A stretch of DNA of 64,000 nucleotides, from positions 53,378-117,377 of the forward strand of contig JBJOJS010000054.1 of NCBI GenBank assembly GCA_046046455.1, given 5' to 3'. Source of the stretch: Mxb001 sp046046455. GTDB lineage: Bacteria; Actinomycetota; Actinomycetes; S36-B12. Made by a program: the position numbers and the translations under genes. The notes beneath the pieces were generated by a model. It was not told the origin of the DNA. It did no database searches and saw only the letters and a program-made list of their open reading frames with translations. Below, in pieces: positions 7,102 to 16,480 of this stretch (position 1 is the first letter of the stretch; each line of letters starts with the position of its first letter).

Positions 7102-8499
7102 GTGACCCTGCGCCTGTACGACACCGCGACCCGCGCGGTGCGCGACTTCGTCCCGCTCGAGCCAGGCCGGGTGTCGATCTATCTGTGCGGGGCGACCGTC
7201 CAGGCACCTCCCCATGTGGGCCATATCCGGTCGGGACTGGCCTTCGACATCCTGAGGCGCTGGCTGGCGGCCTCGGGGTACGACGTGACCTTCGTCCGCA
7301 ATGTCACGGACATCGACGACAAGATCCTGGCGCGCGGTGCCGACGAGGGCATTCCCTTCTGGCAGGTGGCGATGCGCAATGAGCGTGCCTTCACCTGGGC
7401 CTACGACGTCCTCGGATGCCTGCCGCCGACGTACGAACCCCGGGCCACGGGGCACGTCCCCGAGATGGTCGAGCTCATGCAGCGGCTCATCGATGACGGT
7501 CACGCGTACGCCGCGGACGGCGACGTCTACTTCGACGTGCGGTCCTTCCCCGAGTACGGCGCGCTGAGCGGGCAGCGCCTCGACGACATGCAGCCTGCCG
7601 GTGACTCCGACGCCTCGATCAAGCGCGATCCCCGTGACTTCGCCCTGTGGAAGTCCGCCAAGCCGGGCGAGCCGCACTGGAACACCCCGTGGGGGCCGGG
7701 CCGGCCCGGATGGCACCTGGAGTGCTCCGCCATGGCGTCGCGCTATCTCGGCTCGGCGTTCGACATCCACGGCGGTGGCATGGATCTGCTCTTCCCCCAT
7801 CACGAAAACGAGATCGCCCAGTCCAAGGCTGCCGGTGACGAGTTCGCACGCTTCTGGATGCACAACGCCTGGGTGACGACCTCGGGCGAGAAGATGAGCA
7901 AGTCGCTGGGCAACTCTCTCCTCGTCTCGGAGGTCGTCAAGCGTGTCCGACCCGTCGAACTCCGCTACTACCTGGGCTCTGCGCACTACCGCTCGATGCT
8001 GGAGTTCTCCGACGAGGCTCTCGCCGAGGCGGCCGCGGGTTATCGGCGAATCGAGGGCTTCCTCCGCCGCGCGGAGGAGGCACTTGGGGATGGCCCTGGC
8101 GCCACCGCGGTGCCCGCAGCCTTTGCCGCGGCACTCGACGACGATCTCGGCGTGCCCCAGGCACTCGCAGTCGTGCACGACACCGTCCGCGCCGGCAATG
8201 CCGCTCTCTCGGACGGTGACACTGGCGCTGCGCGCCGCGCGCGCGATGAGGTCGTCGTGATGCTGGATGTGCTCGGGGTCAACCCCTACGCCGAACCGTG
8301 GGCGGCGCAATCAGACGACGGTGCTGCGCGTCGTGCACTCGGGCCGCTCGTCGAGGTCGTCCTCGCGCAGCGCCAGGCCGCGCGCGAACGCAAGGACTTC
8401 GCCGTCGCCGATGCCCTCCGAGACGGTCTTGCATCCTCCGGTATCTCGGTGGAGGACACTCCGGCCGGCGCTCGCTGGTCCCTGACAGAGGAGTCCTGA
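7102..8499 (+). CDS. cysS: Cysteinyl-tRNA synthetase
   Basis: 465 residues, a class I aminoacyl-tRNA synthetase of normal length. The zinc-ligand Cys is in IYLCGATVQ, the HIGH-type signature is PHVGHIRSG (residues 37-45), the second Cys/His zinc region is GWHLECSAM and HHENEIAQS, and the KMSKS loop is at 264-268 (KMSKSLGN). The C-terminal DALR-like helical domain follows. The GTG at 7102 sits 6 nt after TACCCT, consistent with a leaderless message. Its TGA stop overlaps the ATG of rlmB. Confidence 0.97.
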   Translation: MTLRLYDTATRAVRDFVPLEPGRVSIYLCGATVQAPPHVGHIRSGLAFDILRRWLAASGYDVTFVRNVTDIDDKILARGADEGIPFWQVAMRNERAFTWAYDVLGCLPPTYEPRATGHVPEMVELMQRLIDDGHAYAADGDVYFDVRSFPEYGALSGQRLDDMQPAGDSDASIKRDPRDFALWKSAKPGEPHWNTPWGPGRPGWHLECSAMASRYLGSAFDIHGGGMDLLFPHHENEIAQSKAAGDEFARFWMHNAWVTTSGEKMSKSLGNSLLVSEVVKRVRPVELRYYLGSAHYRSMLEFSDEALAEAAAGYRRIEGFLRRAEEALGDGPGATAVPAAFAAALDDDLGVPQALAVVHDTVRAGNAALSDGDTGAARRARDEVVVMLDVLGVNPYAEPWAAQSDDGAARRALGPLVEVVLAQRQAARERKDFAVADALRDGLASSGISVEDTPAGARWSLTEES

Positions 8500-9476
8500 T
8501 GGCCGGTAACTCCCAGCGCAAGGGCGCCATGCGCAAGGAAGGCACCAAGAAGGGCATGACCGTCGGCTCCGGTGGCCAGCGCCGCAAGGCGCTCAAGGGC
8601 AAGGGGCCCACGCCCAAGGCAGAGGAGCGGACCAAGCACCCGGCCGCGCGTCGCGCGCGCGCGGCCGAGAAGCGGGCTGCCAGGAGCACGTCCTCGACAC
8701 GCGGCCGTAAGGACGGACGCGAGGTCCTCGTGGGCCGCAACCCCGTGGTCGAGGCACTGCGCGCGGGAGTCCCGGCGTCGGCGCTCTACGTGCAGCAGTA
8801 CGTCGACACCGATGATCGCGTGCGCGAGGCGCTGACAACAGCGGCAGACCAGGGCATGCCGATCATGGAGGTGACGCGTGCCGAGCTCGATCGCATGTCG
8901 GGAGGTGCGGCGCACCAGGGATTGCTGCTCACCGTGCCGGCGTACGACTATCTCGACCCTGACGACCTGCTCGCGCGGGCCATCGACTCGGGCACGGCGC
9001 CGCTGATCGTCGCCCTCGATGGTGTGACCGACCCGCGCAATCTCGGCGCGATCGTCCGCTCGGCCGCGGCCTTCGGCGCCCAGGGAGTCGTGGTGCCCGA
9101 ACGCCGCGCTGCCGGCGTCACCGGCTCGGCGTGGAAGGCAAGCGCGGGCACACTCGCGCACGTTCCTGTCGCCCGAGCCACCAATCTCACCCGGGCGCTC
9201 ACCGCCTATCGCAAGGCCGGTTGCACGGTGATCGGCCTCGCTGCAGACGGCGACATGCAACTCACGGCGCTTCCGCCCGACGTGGCGCGGGATCCCCTGG
9301 TCATCGTGATCGGTGGTGAGGGGCGCGGCCTGAGTCGCCTCGTCGGCGAGACGTGCGATCACATCGTGTCGATCCCCATGGCCGCGGACACGGAGTCGCT
9401 CAACGCTGCGGTGGCGGCGGGGGTGACGCTCTACGCCGTCGCTTCGCTGCGGACCGCGGGTGCGGCTACGCCGTAG
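8499..9476 (+). CDS. rlmB: 23S rRNA (guanosine-2'-O-)-methyltransferase RlmB-type (SpoU family)
   Basis: 325 residues. A lysine/arginine-rich N-terminal extension of about 75 residues precedes the L30-like substrate-binding domain (GRNPVVEALRAG) and the SpoU trefoil-knot domain. The three knot motifs are DGVTDPRNLGAIVRSAAAFG, IGGEGRGLSRL and IPMAADTESLNAAVAAGV. These bind SAM and methylate the ribose of a guanosine in 23S rRNA. The basic N-terminal tail is typical of actinobacterial homologues following cysS. Its start overlaps the cysS stop (TGATG), so translation is coupled. Its last 11 bases overlap the convergent gene in a palindrome that gives both a TAG stop. Confidence 0.93.
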   Translation: MAGNSQRKGAMRKEGTKKGMTVGSGGQRRKALKGKGPTPKAEERTKHPAARRARAAEKRAARSTSSTRGRKDGREVLVGRNPVVEALRAGVPASALYVQQYVDTDDRVREALTTAADQGMPIMEVTRAELDRMSGGAAHQGLLLTVPAYDYLDPDDLLARAIDSGTAPLIVALDGVTDPRNLGAIVRSAAAFGAQGVVVPERRAAGVTGSAWKASAGTLAHVPVARATNLTRALTAYRKAGCTVIGLAADGDMQLTALPPDVARDPLVIVIGGEGRGLSRLVGETCDHIVSIPMAADTESLNAAVAAGVTLYAVASLRTAGAATP

Positions 9477-12192
9477 TGGGGTGTCCCGCGTCAGCGACGG
9501 GATGCGCAGATTCAGTAGCCGGAAGCGCTGGGTCGCTGGCGACCTGACCGCCGACGCCGGTGGCCATCGAAATCCAGACGAACCCCGCGCGCCTGAGGGC
9601 GTCGACATCGGCCTGCGAGCCGGCTTCAGCGATGAGGTGGGTGCCGCGCCTGGCCAGCGCTGAGGCGACCTGCTGGACCGAGAGCGGATCCAGTCCTGTG
9701 GGGCGCCGGTCCTTCCCGAGCGGGAAGACCAGGGCCCACGGGCTCCAGCCGATGAGGTCGTCGGGATCGGCTCCGGCTGCGGCGTCTGCGACGACGGCGA
9801 TGCGCAATCCCCGATCCTCCAGGAGAGCGAAGGCCTGGCCCGAGCCATGCGGGACCGAGGAAACCACGATGACGGTCCGTGCCGCGTCGACGCGATCGAG
9901 CAGACGCCCTGCGATGTTGGGAAGGGCCGCAGCGCCGGCATCGGGCAGGAGCAGCAGGGCCGGTGCCGAGACGAGCACGGGCGCCCCCGTCGCCTCGGTG
10001 TCGCACAGGAGGGTACGGACTGCTGCCAGCGAACTGGCGGTGAATTCCACAGCCAGATCGAGGCGATGTTCGGCCGCGTCCAGGAGTCGATGCGGGGTCC
10101 CGAGATCGAGGTCTCCGGGTGCGTGTGGCCATGACGCGTCGAGTTGGAGGGCGACATCCTCCCGAGTGCGTGAGTCGATGATGCGGCGGAGAGCGAACTC
10201 CAGGCCCTGATCGGGTGTGCCTGCTTCGGCCAGTGCCTGTGCGAGGTCCGCTGTCGAGATCGTGGCTGAGCTGCCCGTGATGTCTTCCGGGGTGAAGTCG
10301 AGGTAGCCGAGGCTTTCGCCGAGGAGCGCCCGGCGGGTTGACCTGTCGCGGTCGAGCCGCTCGGCGGCGACCTCCATCAACTCGGGGAACGACACCGCGT
10401 CGACCTGATACGTGGCGTGACCGAGGGACACGCTCACGCTGACCTCGACGTCGACGCGTGCCGACGACACGGAGCCGTGATCGTTGATCCACTGCTGCAG
10501 GGCACGCAATTGAGTGGCGACGTGCCTGACGACGGGCCCACCCAGCAGCCCGATCCAGATTCGGCCGGCACCTTCGTACGCGACGAAGAGCTCCTCGCCC
10601 GCGAAGTCGGCGTTGCCCAGCACGGTTCGAATGACCTGGGCCACAGCCGCCTGCTCGAACTTGCCGCCGGCTAGTGCGCCGAACTCATCGATTTCGAGAA
10701 CGGCTACGAGGAGCGAGCTCGTCTGGGTGGACTGGTCGGCCCGGTCGCGCAACCGATCGCCTGCTTCATGGAAAGCGGACATCGTGGGCCAGCGCGATCG
10801 GTCGTCGAACATCAAATCAAAGGCGCGACTAGCGGAGAGGTAGTCCTGTGCCATGACGGGGGAGAGCAATGCGAGCGTGGCGAGTTCGACGTACTCATCG
10901 ACGATGTCGCGGGAGCGAATGAGGAAGGAGCCGGGGGCGAGCCACGAGCCGATAACGATCCAGCCTTCGGCGTTGTCGCGATCGGGCCGGCCCAGGCGGA
11001 TCTCGCGGTGAGGGCGTGCCGCCAGGTCCGTTGCCAGGGGCACGGGGCCGACGTCGTGTCGATCCAACCCGGCGAGGCTCGAGCGACGAGTTCCGTCCGG
11101 AAGCGTGATGTGCCCCATGGCGCGTGTGGCTCCGAAGGTCGCCAGAGCCACGCGGGTGGCCGTGGGAAGCGCAGCGCGTGCAGCGAGATCCGGGCTGAGC
11201 GATCCATCGGCGAGTCGGCGCACGATCTCGGCCTGGTGGGCTCGCCATGCCCCTAGCAGTACGCGCGCGTCATGGCGCCACCAGGCGATGGACGCGAGCC
11301 AGAGTGCCGCCCACGCGACGACCAGGACACCAAGGCCCGCGAGCCCAGCCGCGTCCTCTCGTCCCGGAGTCGTGGGCCCGGCTGTCGACGCGACCGCGAC
11401 CGCAGCGGCGAAGGCCAGCCAGGCGACGAGGGCCGTGATCCCCGCGATGAGGAGGCGGCGTGGATCGATGGCATCGCGCAGGAATGCCCAGCGTTCGCTT
11501 GCCCCGGTCGCCCAGCGTTCTAGGGAATTGAGAGCCAGTTGCGAGTACAGCGCCACCGTCACGGCCAGCAGGAGCGGCCAGATGGACATGCGATCGATGA
11601 GCAGGGGCGCGAGCGAGTAGACGATGAGATACGCGATGGCCGCTGCGGCGCCGGCCGAAAAGCTGGAGAAGATCGCGGAGAAGCGCATGTTGACGTCATG
11701 TCGCGGCGCGCGTCGGATCATGACGGCCGCGCGTGCGATCAAGCCGACGCCGATGAGAGAGATGGTGATGGCAGGTGGAGTGAGAACGCCGGCGAGGAGT
11801 GCTCCGACGAGCAGGGCGTCGAAAGTGATGGTCACTCGGTCCCAGGACCGGATCCGGCTGTCGTTCTCGGAGAAGAGGGTCCTGCTCCACGCCGCGGAAC
11901 TCGTGCGGAACGTGGCTGCCGGGACCAGCGCCGCCAGGGAGAGGATGATCACTGATCCGACGATGACGGCCAGGACATCCTCGTCGGCGGGAGCGGGCAT
12001 CGGCAGGGTGAACGCGACCACGATCGCGGCTGCTGTCGCGACCAACCCGACCACGATCGCGAGGGCGCCGGCGATGCCGGCGCGCAGATGCAGGACGGGC
12101 AGGCTGATCGAGGAGGCGTTCGGCGGCTGCGGGATGAGCCAGGAGCCGAGGGTGCGGAGGACCCGCGTTACGGGCTCGCGGGCCGACGTCAT
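9466..12192 (-). CDS. Membrane protein with degenerate GGDEF and EAL-like domains (possible c-di-GMP sensor for pili)
   Basis: 908 residues. About eight hydrophobic segments fill residues 35-330. A diguanylate-cyclase-like fold follows at about 490-620 (LLVAVLEIDEFGALAG ... VEVSVSVSLGHATY), but the GGDEF loop is replaced by EGAG, so synthesis of c-di-GMP is unlikely. The C-terminal part (about 650-885) resembles an EAL phosphodiesterase, with EFALRRI where EAL-R is expected and LIAEAGSQADVDALRRAGF like the AEGVE region. Several acidic metal ligands appear missing. Degenerate GGDEF-EAL proteins such as FimX act as c-di-GMP receptors for type IV pili, and this gene is divergent from prepilin genes, hence the inference. 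The ATG is 6 nt after TACCAT, a housekeeping-type -10. The domain assignment is by eye only. Confidence 0.65.
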   Translation of the reverse strand: MTSAREPVTRVLRTLGSWLIPQPPNASSISLPVLHLRAGIAGALAIVVGLVATAAAIVVAFTLPMPAPADEDVLAVIVGSVIILSLAALVPAATFRTSSAAWSRTLFSENDSRIRSWDRVTITFDALLVGALLAGVLTPPAITISLIGVGLIARAAVMIRRAPRHDVNMRFSAIFSSFSAGAAAAIAYLIVYSLAPLLIDRMSIWPLLLAVTVALYSQLALNSLERWATGASERWAFLRDAIDPRRLLIAGITALVAWLAFAAAVAVASTAGPTTPGREDAAGLAGLGVLVVAWAALWLASIAWWRHDARVLLGAWRAHQAEIVRRLADGSLSPDLAARAALPTATRVALATFGATRAMGHITLPDGTRRSSLAGLDRHDVGPVPLATDLAARPHREIRLGRPDRDNAEGWIVIGSWLAPGSFLIRSRDIVDEYVELATLALLSPVMAQDYLSASRAFDLMFDDRSRWPTMSAFHEAGDRLRDRADQSTQTSSLLVAVLEIDEFGALAGGKFEQAAVAQVIRTVLGNADFAGEELFVAYEGAGRIWIGLLGGPVVRHVATQLRALQQWINDHGSVSSARVDVEVSVSVSLGHATYQVDAVSFPELMEVAAERLDRDRSTRRALLGESLGYLDFTPEDITGSSATISTADLAQALAEAGTPDQGLEFALRRIIDSRTREDVALQLDASWPHAPGDLDLGTPHRLLDAAEHRLDLAVEFTASSLAAVRTLLCDTEATGAPVLVSAPALLLLPDAGAAALPNIAGRLLDRVDAARTVIVVSSVPHGSGQAFALLEDRGLRIAVVADAAAGADPDDLIGWSPWALVFPLGKDRRPTGLDPLSVQQVASALARRGTHLIAEAGSQADVDALRRAGFVWISMATGVGGQVASDPALPATESAHPVADAGHPTTA

Positions 12193-12254
12193 GGCTCGAT
12201 GGTAGGGCTCCGCACACGTGGAAGGGCGGTTCCGGGACTCCGGAGGTCGCCTCG

Positions 12255-12262
12255 GCCGATAC
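12255..12262 (+). promoter_or_regulatory. GCCGATAC motif, FliA/WhiG-like -10, prepilin operon
   Basis: Exact GCCGATAC, 27 bp before the GTG of the first prepilin gene and just before its ribosome-binding site (GGAGGAAGGAGG). It matches seven of eight bases of the FliA-type -10 (GCCGATAA). I see no convincing -35 partner. Confidence 0.6.
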
Positions 12263-12289
12263 TGCTGTGGGAGGAAGGAGGCACGTCGA

Positions 12290-13561
12290 GTGCCGGTTCG
12301 GCGCCGCCCTGACGAGGGATTCACGCTGATCGAGGTGGTCGTGGCGATGGCCGTGTTCACCGCGGTCTCCTTGGCGACCCTGGCCGTCGTCCTCACCTCC
12401 CTACGAACGGTCCGTGAGAACGAGGACCGGGTGATTGCGGCCAACCTGGCGCGTTCGGTCTTCTCGGGCCTGCGGGTCGCCGGGGCGGCCGACGTCCCGC
12501 TCGGCCGCACGGTCGTCCAGCAGGATGGCTTCACGGTGACCACCGACGCGGCATGGGTCGGTGTCGCGCAGACGGCAAGCGCCTGCGATGAGGCTGCCCC
12601 GGGGGCCGACTTCCTTCGTGTCGAGGTCTCGGTCGATGGCGGGACTCTCGATTCCGCCCAGGTGATCGCAGGAGTGGTTCCCGCGCCCGAGGGCGGGCCA
12701 GAGGGTCCGCGTGGGTCTGTCGCCGTCTCGATAGGGGATCGGTTCGGCAACCCACTTCCGGACGTTCTCGTCACCGGCGACGATCCCTTCCACCCGAACA
12801 ATGACTTCGCCCTGATCAGCGGAGCGGACGGATGCGTCTTCCTGCCCGGCTTGGAACCGACGGGCTCGCTCGTCGTATCCGTCAGTGGCGAGGTGAAGGG
12901 TGTCTCCCTGATAGCACCCACACCCCAGGCGAGTCAGTCGCAGGCACAGGTCGTGGCCGATCAGGTCACGCGGCTGGACTTCACGCTCGCGTTGCCAGCG
13001 GCCCTGCGCCTGGTGGGGGACGACACGGCCTACCCCGTCCCCGCAGACATCCTGGCGTCGTGGCAGGGGTCGGGCACCGGGACCGTCGCGACCGCGACCC
13101 CGTTGCGCACGCGCCTCGATGGCCTGTGGCCTGCCACCACGGGTTTCACCGCGTGGCTCGGCAACTGTTCCGCGTCGAGCCCGGTGCAGTACGGCGAGCA
13201 GCCGGCTGTCTTCGATCTCGCACCGGGTGAGCTCACGACGGTGGATCTCATCGGCGCCCGCCTGCGTGCGAAGGGCCTGGCTACGCGTGGTCGACTCGAT
13301 GCCATCTATGTCCCGATCGCCGGGGATTCGTGCAATGGCTTCACCGTCGATGTCGGGACGGCGGACGATAGCGGCGTCCTCGACTTCACCCTGCCGTATG
13401 GCACGTGGGAGTTCCGCTCCGAGGGTCAGGTCCGTCGGCCGGCGGCTCTTGTACCGTCCCCGGATCGCACGGTCGTCACCTTCGATCTGCAGCCCACTCC
13501 GAGTCCGTCGCCCAGTGCCTCGCCATCGGCGAGCCCCGCTGCGTCGGGGGGCCAGCCATGA
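12290..13561 (+). CDS. Large prepilin-like protein with Ig/transthyretin-like domains
   Basis: 423 residues. The N-terminus is a type III prepilin signal: a short basic leader ending in EG, then FTLIEVVVAMAVFTAVSLA, with Glu at +5 of the mature form. The rest is much larger than a typical minor pilin. Around residues 145-205 a segment (GSVAVSIGDRFGNPLPDVLV ... ADGCVFLPGL) looks like a carboxypeptidase-regulatory or Cna-B type fold, and a Pro/Ser-rich tail (SPSPSASPSASP) ends the protein. I chose the GTG at 12290 because a strong GGAGGAAGGAGG precedes it and the leader length fits. It overlaps the next gene by ATGA. I infer a minor pilin, perhaps at the pilus tip. Confidence 0.8.
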   Translation: MPVRRRPDEGFTLIEVVVAMAVFTAVSLATLAVVLTSLRTVRENEDRVIAANLARSVFSGLRVAGAADVPLGRTVVQQDGFTVTTDAAWVGVAQTASACDEAAPGADFLRVEVSVDGGTLDSAQVIAGVVPAPEGGPEGPRGSVAVSIGDRFGNPLPDVLVTGDDPFHPNNDFALISGADGCVFLPGLEPTGSLVVSVSGEVKGVSLIAPTPQASQSQAQVVADQVTRLDFTLALPAALRLVGDDTAYPVPADILASWQGSGTGTVATATPLRTRLDGLWPATTGFTAWLGNCSASSPVQYGEQPAVFDLAPGELTTVDLIGARLRAKGLATRGRLDAIYVPIAGDSCNGFTVDVGTADDSGVLDFTLPYGTWEFRSEGQVRRPAALVPSPDRTVVTFDLQPTPSPSPSASPSASPAASGGQP

Positions 13562-14256
13562 AGTCGCCGAGCATGACTCGACGCACCCCTCGCCCCGGTC
13601 CGGATGGCGGTTTCACCGCGGTCGAGCTTGTGGTGGCCGTGGGAATCTTCAGTGTGCTGGCGATGCTGAGTGCGACGGCGATGATCTACCTCTTCGGCGG
13701 GATCCGCGAGGTCTCGTCGGGTACGCAGCTCCAGGCGCAGTCGCAGAACTCTGCGGAGTGGGTGAGCCGGTTGCTCCGCTACACCGATCAGGTCCCGGGA
13801 GCCACGGCCGCGATCGTGTCCGCGGCACCGGATCGGATCACGGTCAACACGTGGTCGGGCACGGGCGACGACCCCGATGCTGCCTACCGGGCCCGTCTCA
13901 TCGTCATCCCCGATGGCGATGGCTATGCCCTGGTGAGCGATGTTGCCGAAGGACAGCTGAACGCAGGTGCGTGGTCCTGGACCGGTGACTGGCAGTCCGC
14001 TGCCGTGCCTGCGGGCGCGAGTCGTCGGGTGCTGCTGCAGGTGCCCGCCAGCACAGGGCCCCCCTTCAACGTCAAAGTGATTGCCTGCCGACCCGATCTC
14101 GGCTGCTCCGCGACCTCACGTGATGCGACACCCATGACTCCCGGCCCCGTGGTCCTGGCCGCCGGCGAGGAGGTCGTAGCCCTCGAGGTGCTCCTCGGCG
14201 ATGTCGATGATCCGTTGAACGCGGTCACCCAGCGGATCGAGCTGGTGAACCAATGA
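13558..14256 (+). CDS. Minor prepilin-like protein (PilW/PilV-like)
   Basis: 232 residues. The leader ends at GG, followed by FTAVELVVAVGIFSVLAMLS, the hydrophobic N-terminal helix of a type IV pilin with the +5 glutamate. Beyond about residue 60 it is a beta-rich domain with Cys residues (IACRPDLGCSA) of the size seen in PilW-type minor pilins. It overlaps both neighbours by ATGA junctions and is part of the three-gene operon that follows the GCCGATAC motif at 12255. Its processing enzyme (prepilin peptidase) is not in the window. Confidence 0.8.
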   Translation: MKSPSMTRRTPRPGPDGGFTAVELVVAVGIFSVLAMLSATAMIYLFGGIREVSSGTQLQAQSQNSAEWVSRLLRYTDQVPGATAAIVSAAPDRITVNTWSGTGDDPDAAYRARLIVIPDGDGYALVSDVAEGQLNAGAWSWTGDWQSAAVPAGASRRVLLQVPASTGPPFNVKVIACRPDLGCSATSRDATPMTPGPVVLAAGEEVVALEVLLGDVDDPLNAVTQRIELVNQ

Positions 14257-16430
14257 CCGAGAGGGAGTCCTGCGACGCGTCGAAGCGCGACAGCGGCATT
14301 GCCATGATCATGGTCCTGCTGTGGAGCGTCCTGCTCCTGGCGATCGCCCTGGCTGTGACCGTAGTGGCGCTGCGCCAGATCCAGCCGTCGGATGCGAGCG
14401 AGAAGTCGTACGCCGCCCTCGCCGCTGCGGAGGCGGGGATCGAGGACTACCTGGTCAGGCTTCGACAGCCCGGCTACGAGTCCACGATCGATCCCAGCAA
14501 CCCGGCATTCACGTCTTTCGTGCCTGTCCCGGGTGGCGCGACGGCCGGGGAGTTCACGTATGCGGTCGATACCTCACGGGCGAGGTCAGGGGGGGAGATC
14601 CGCGTGTACTCCACGGGCCGCTCGGGTGGCATCGAACGCACCGTGGAGGCCGTGCTCTCCCGTCGCACGCCGCTCGATTACGTCTACCTCAGCGACATCG
14701 AGACACCATCCCCTGAGGTCCCCGGCTCGTACTCCACGCGTGCCGGCACGGGTGGCAACACCACCACGACCGCTCGCCAGCTTGCTGAGGCGCTCTGCAG
14801 TCGCCGCTGGTACGAGGCTGGACAGGTCGGTCCCAATGGGCAGGTGGGGAATCAGCGCAATATCCGCTACTGCCAATGGGCGGGCATCTACGCGTCCGAG
14901 CGCATCTTCGGCCGAATCCACACGAACGACGTCTGGGTCCTCGAAAATGCGGACCTCTCCCAGGCCATCCAGGTCGGCGCCATCTCGTCGTCGTGCCGAA
15001 GCGAAGCCGAGGGGATCGTGGCGGGTGAGGTCGGTTGCCCGGCTAACCATCGGTACATCGCGAGCAACACCCTGTCATCAGGGCGCATCGTCGACCGCAC
15101 ATGGACGTCGCAGACGAGCACCTACCAGGGCGATTCCTATCGACCATCGGGTGCCGAGGTCACCCGGCGCAACCCCCGCTACGAGCCGCCGCTCGAACTG
15201 CCCACCGCGGCGGCGACGGCCGCGAAGTTCAAGGTCTTCGCGGCTGAGTCGGGCTGCATCTTCACCGGGCCGACGCGCATTCGCTTCGATGTCGTGGCAG
15301 GCCGTGGTGTCGCCTATGTCACCAGCCCGGACACGAAGCAGACCGGGACCGGCTGCGGGACCGGGTATGCAGCGACCACGGGAGCGCCGACGTCCCAGCA
15401 GACGCGGATGATCTATCTCGATCAGTTCGATGACCTCGTGATCTTCATCCAGGACCTTCCGCTCGCGGGGGTCGACGATCCGAGCAATCCCCTGGACGTG
15501 GCCAACGTATGGGCGGCGGGCACCGCCCCCACCTGCCAGATCAAGACGTACGGCACGACCTCATCGCCCTACCCCTACGTGGTCCCCAACGTCAGCGCGG
15601 ATTCTGGAGAGGCGGCACTCTTCTCGGCGACTTCGCGCCCGGAAGGCTTCCCCTCGGCGTACGCCGACCCGACCAATGCCTGGTACGCGTCGAATTGCGG
15701 CCTGGGTGATGTCTACGTCCAGGGCACGGCCAAGGGCCGCGTCACCGTCGCCGCCGAGAACAACATCGTCCTCACGGGCTCGCTGCGGGATTCCACCGCC
15801 CAGAGTGGCGGCACGGACAACGGCAAGCCTGCCGCGAGTTCCCAGACGAGTGTCGGGATGGTGGCGGGTCAGTTCGCCTACCTCTATCGTCCGCTCACGT
15901 CCACGACGTCGAGCCCCGCATGGGTGACTGACTGGCGTACGTCGAACGCGTCGGACCCGGTCCTCAACGCCGCAATCCTCGCCGTGGATCAATGCTTCGG
16001 AGCCCAGGATGCCGAGTACGGCAGCCGCAATGGATCCATCTACCTCTGGGGGTCGCTCTCTCAGAAGTATCGCTGCATCGTCGGCTTCACCGGCGGCTAC
16101 TCCAAGAGCTACAAGTACGACGACCGCCTGACCTGGCAGGCACCGCCCTACTTCGTCGCGCTCTTCGACGAGCCCTGGGAGGTCCGGCGCTGGGGCGAGG
16201 TCACGCCGCGGCAGCAGGCGCCGGGGACGACCGAGTGGGAGTTGCCACTGTCACCGGGTGAGTCGGTGATCGATGCGCAGGTCGTCTTCGGTGATGCCAG
16301 CGTCACCCAGGACGGAGTGAGCGCGTCCGTGACGGCCCGCAGCGATGGTCAGGTCATCGTGCGCTACCGCGTGAGCACTGCCTCCGGCTTCCGATACCGG
16401 CACCTCGTGATCCTGGTCGCATCCCCGTAG
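14253..16430 (+). CDS. Very large PilX-like pilus assembly protein
   Basis: 725 residues. The N-terminus (SGIAMIMVLLWSVLLLAIAL, then ALAAAEAGIEDYLVRL) is the pattern of the PilX N-terminal family: a membrane helix followed by the AEAG helix, without the classical GFTLIE. The remaining 600-plus residues are unusually long for PilX and contain many Cys residues and Thr/Ser-rich stretches, compatible with a secreted globular head. In diderm bacteria PilX works with the minor pilins and the PilY1 tip adhesin; no PilY1 is seen here, so this protein may supply the tip function. That is inference. It is coupled to the preceding prepilin gene by ATGA. Confidence 0.7.
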   Translation: MTERESCDASKRDSGIAMIMVLLWSVLLLAIALAVTVVALRQIQPSDASEKSYAALAAAEAGIEDYLVRLRQPGYESTIDPSNPAFTSFVPVPGGATAGEFTYAVDTSRARSGGEIRVYSTGRSGGIERTVEAVLSRRTPLDYVYLSDIETPSPEVPGSYSTRAGTGGNTTTTARQLAEALCSRRWYEAGQVGPNGQVGNQRNIRYCQWAGIYASERIFGRIHTNDVWVLENADLSQAIQVGAISSSCRSEAEGIVAGEVGCPANHRYIASNTLSSGRIVDRTWTSQTSTYQGDSYRPSGAEVTRRNPRYEPPLELPTAAATAAKFKVFAAESGCIFTGPTRIRFDVVAGRGVAYVTSPDTKQTGTGCGTGYAATTGAPTSQQTRMIYLDQFDDLVIFIQDLPLAGVDDPSNPLDVANVWAAGTAPTCQIKTYGTTSSPYPYVVPNVSADSGEAALFSATSRPEGFPSAYADPTNAWYASNCGLGDVYVQGTAKGRVTVAAENNIVLTGSLRDSTAQSGGTDNGKPAASSQTSVGMVAGQFAYLYRPLTSTTSSPAWVTDWRTSNASDPVLNAAILAVDQCFGAQDAEYGSRNGSIYLWGSLSQKYRCIVGFTGGYSKSYKYDDRLTWQAPPYFVALFDEPWEVRRWGEVTPRQQAPGTTEWELPLSPGESVIDAQVVFGDASVTQDGVSASVTARSDGQVIVRYRVSTASGFRYRHLVILVASP

Positions 16431-16480
16431 GATCGAGTTCCCCGAGGATCGAGGGCGGTGAGCAGTCGAGGAGGGCGCGC

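Noticed and set aside
9466..12921. An 1151-residue version of the GGDEF/EAL-like protein
   Set aside because: The extra N-terminal part overlaps the first prepilin gene antisense and is low-complexity. The ATG at 12192 has a well-placed -10 and begins the membrane region.
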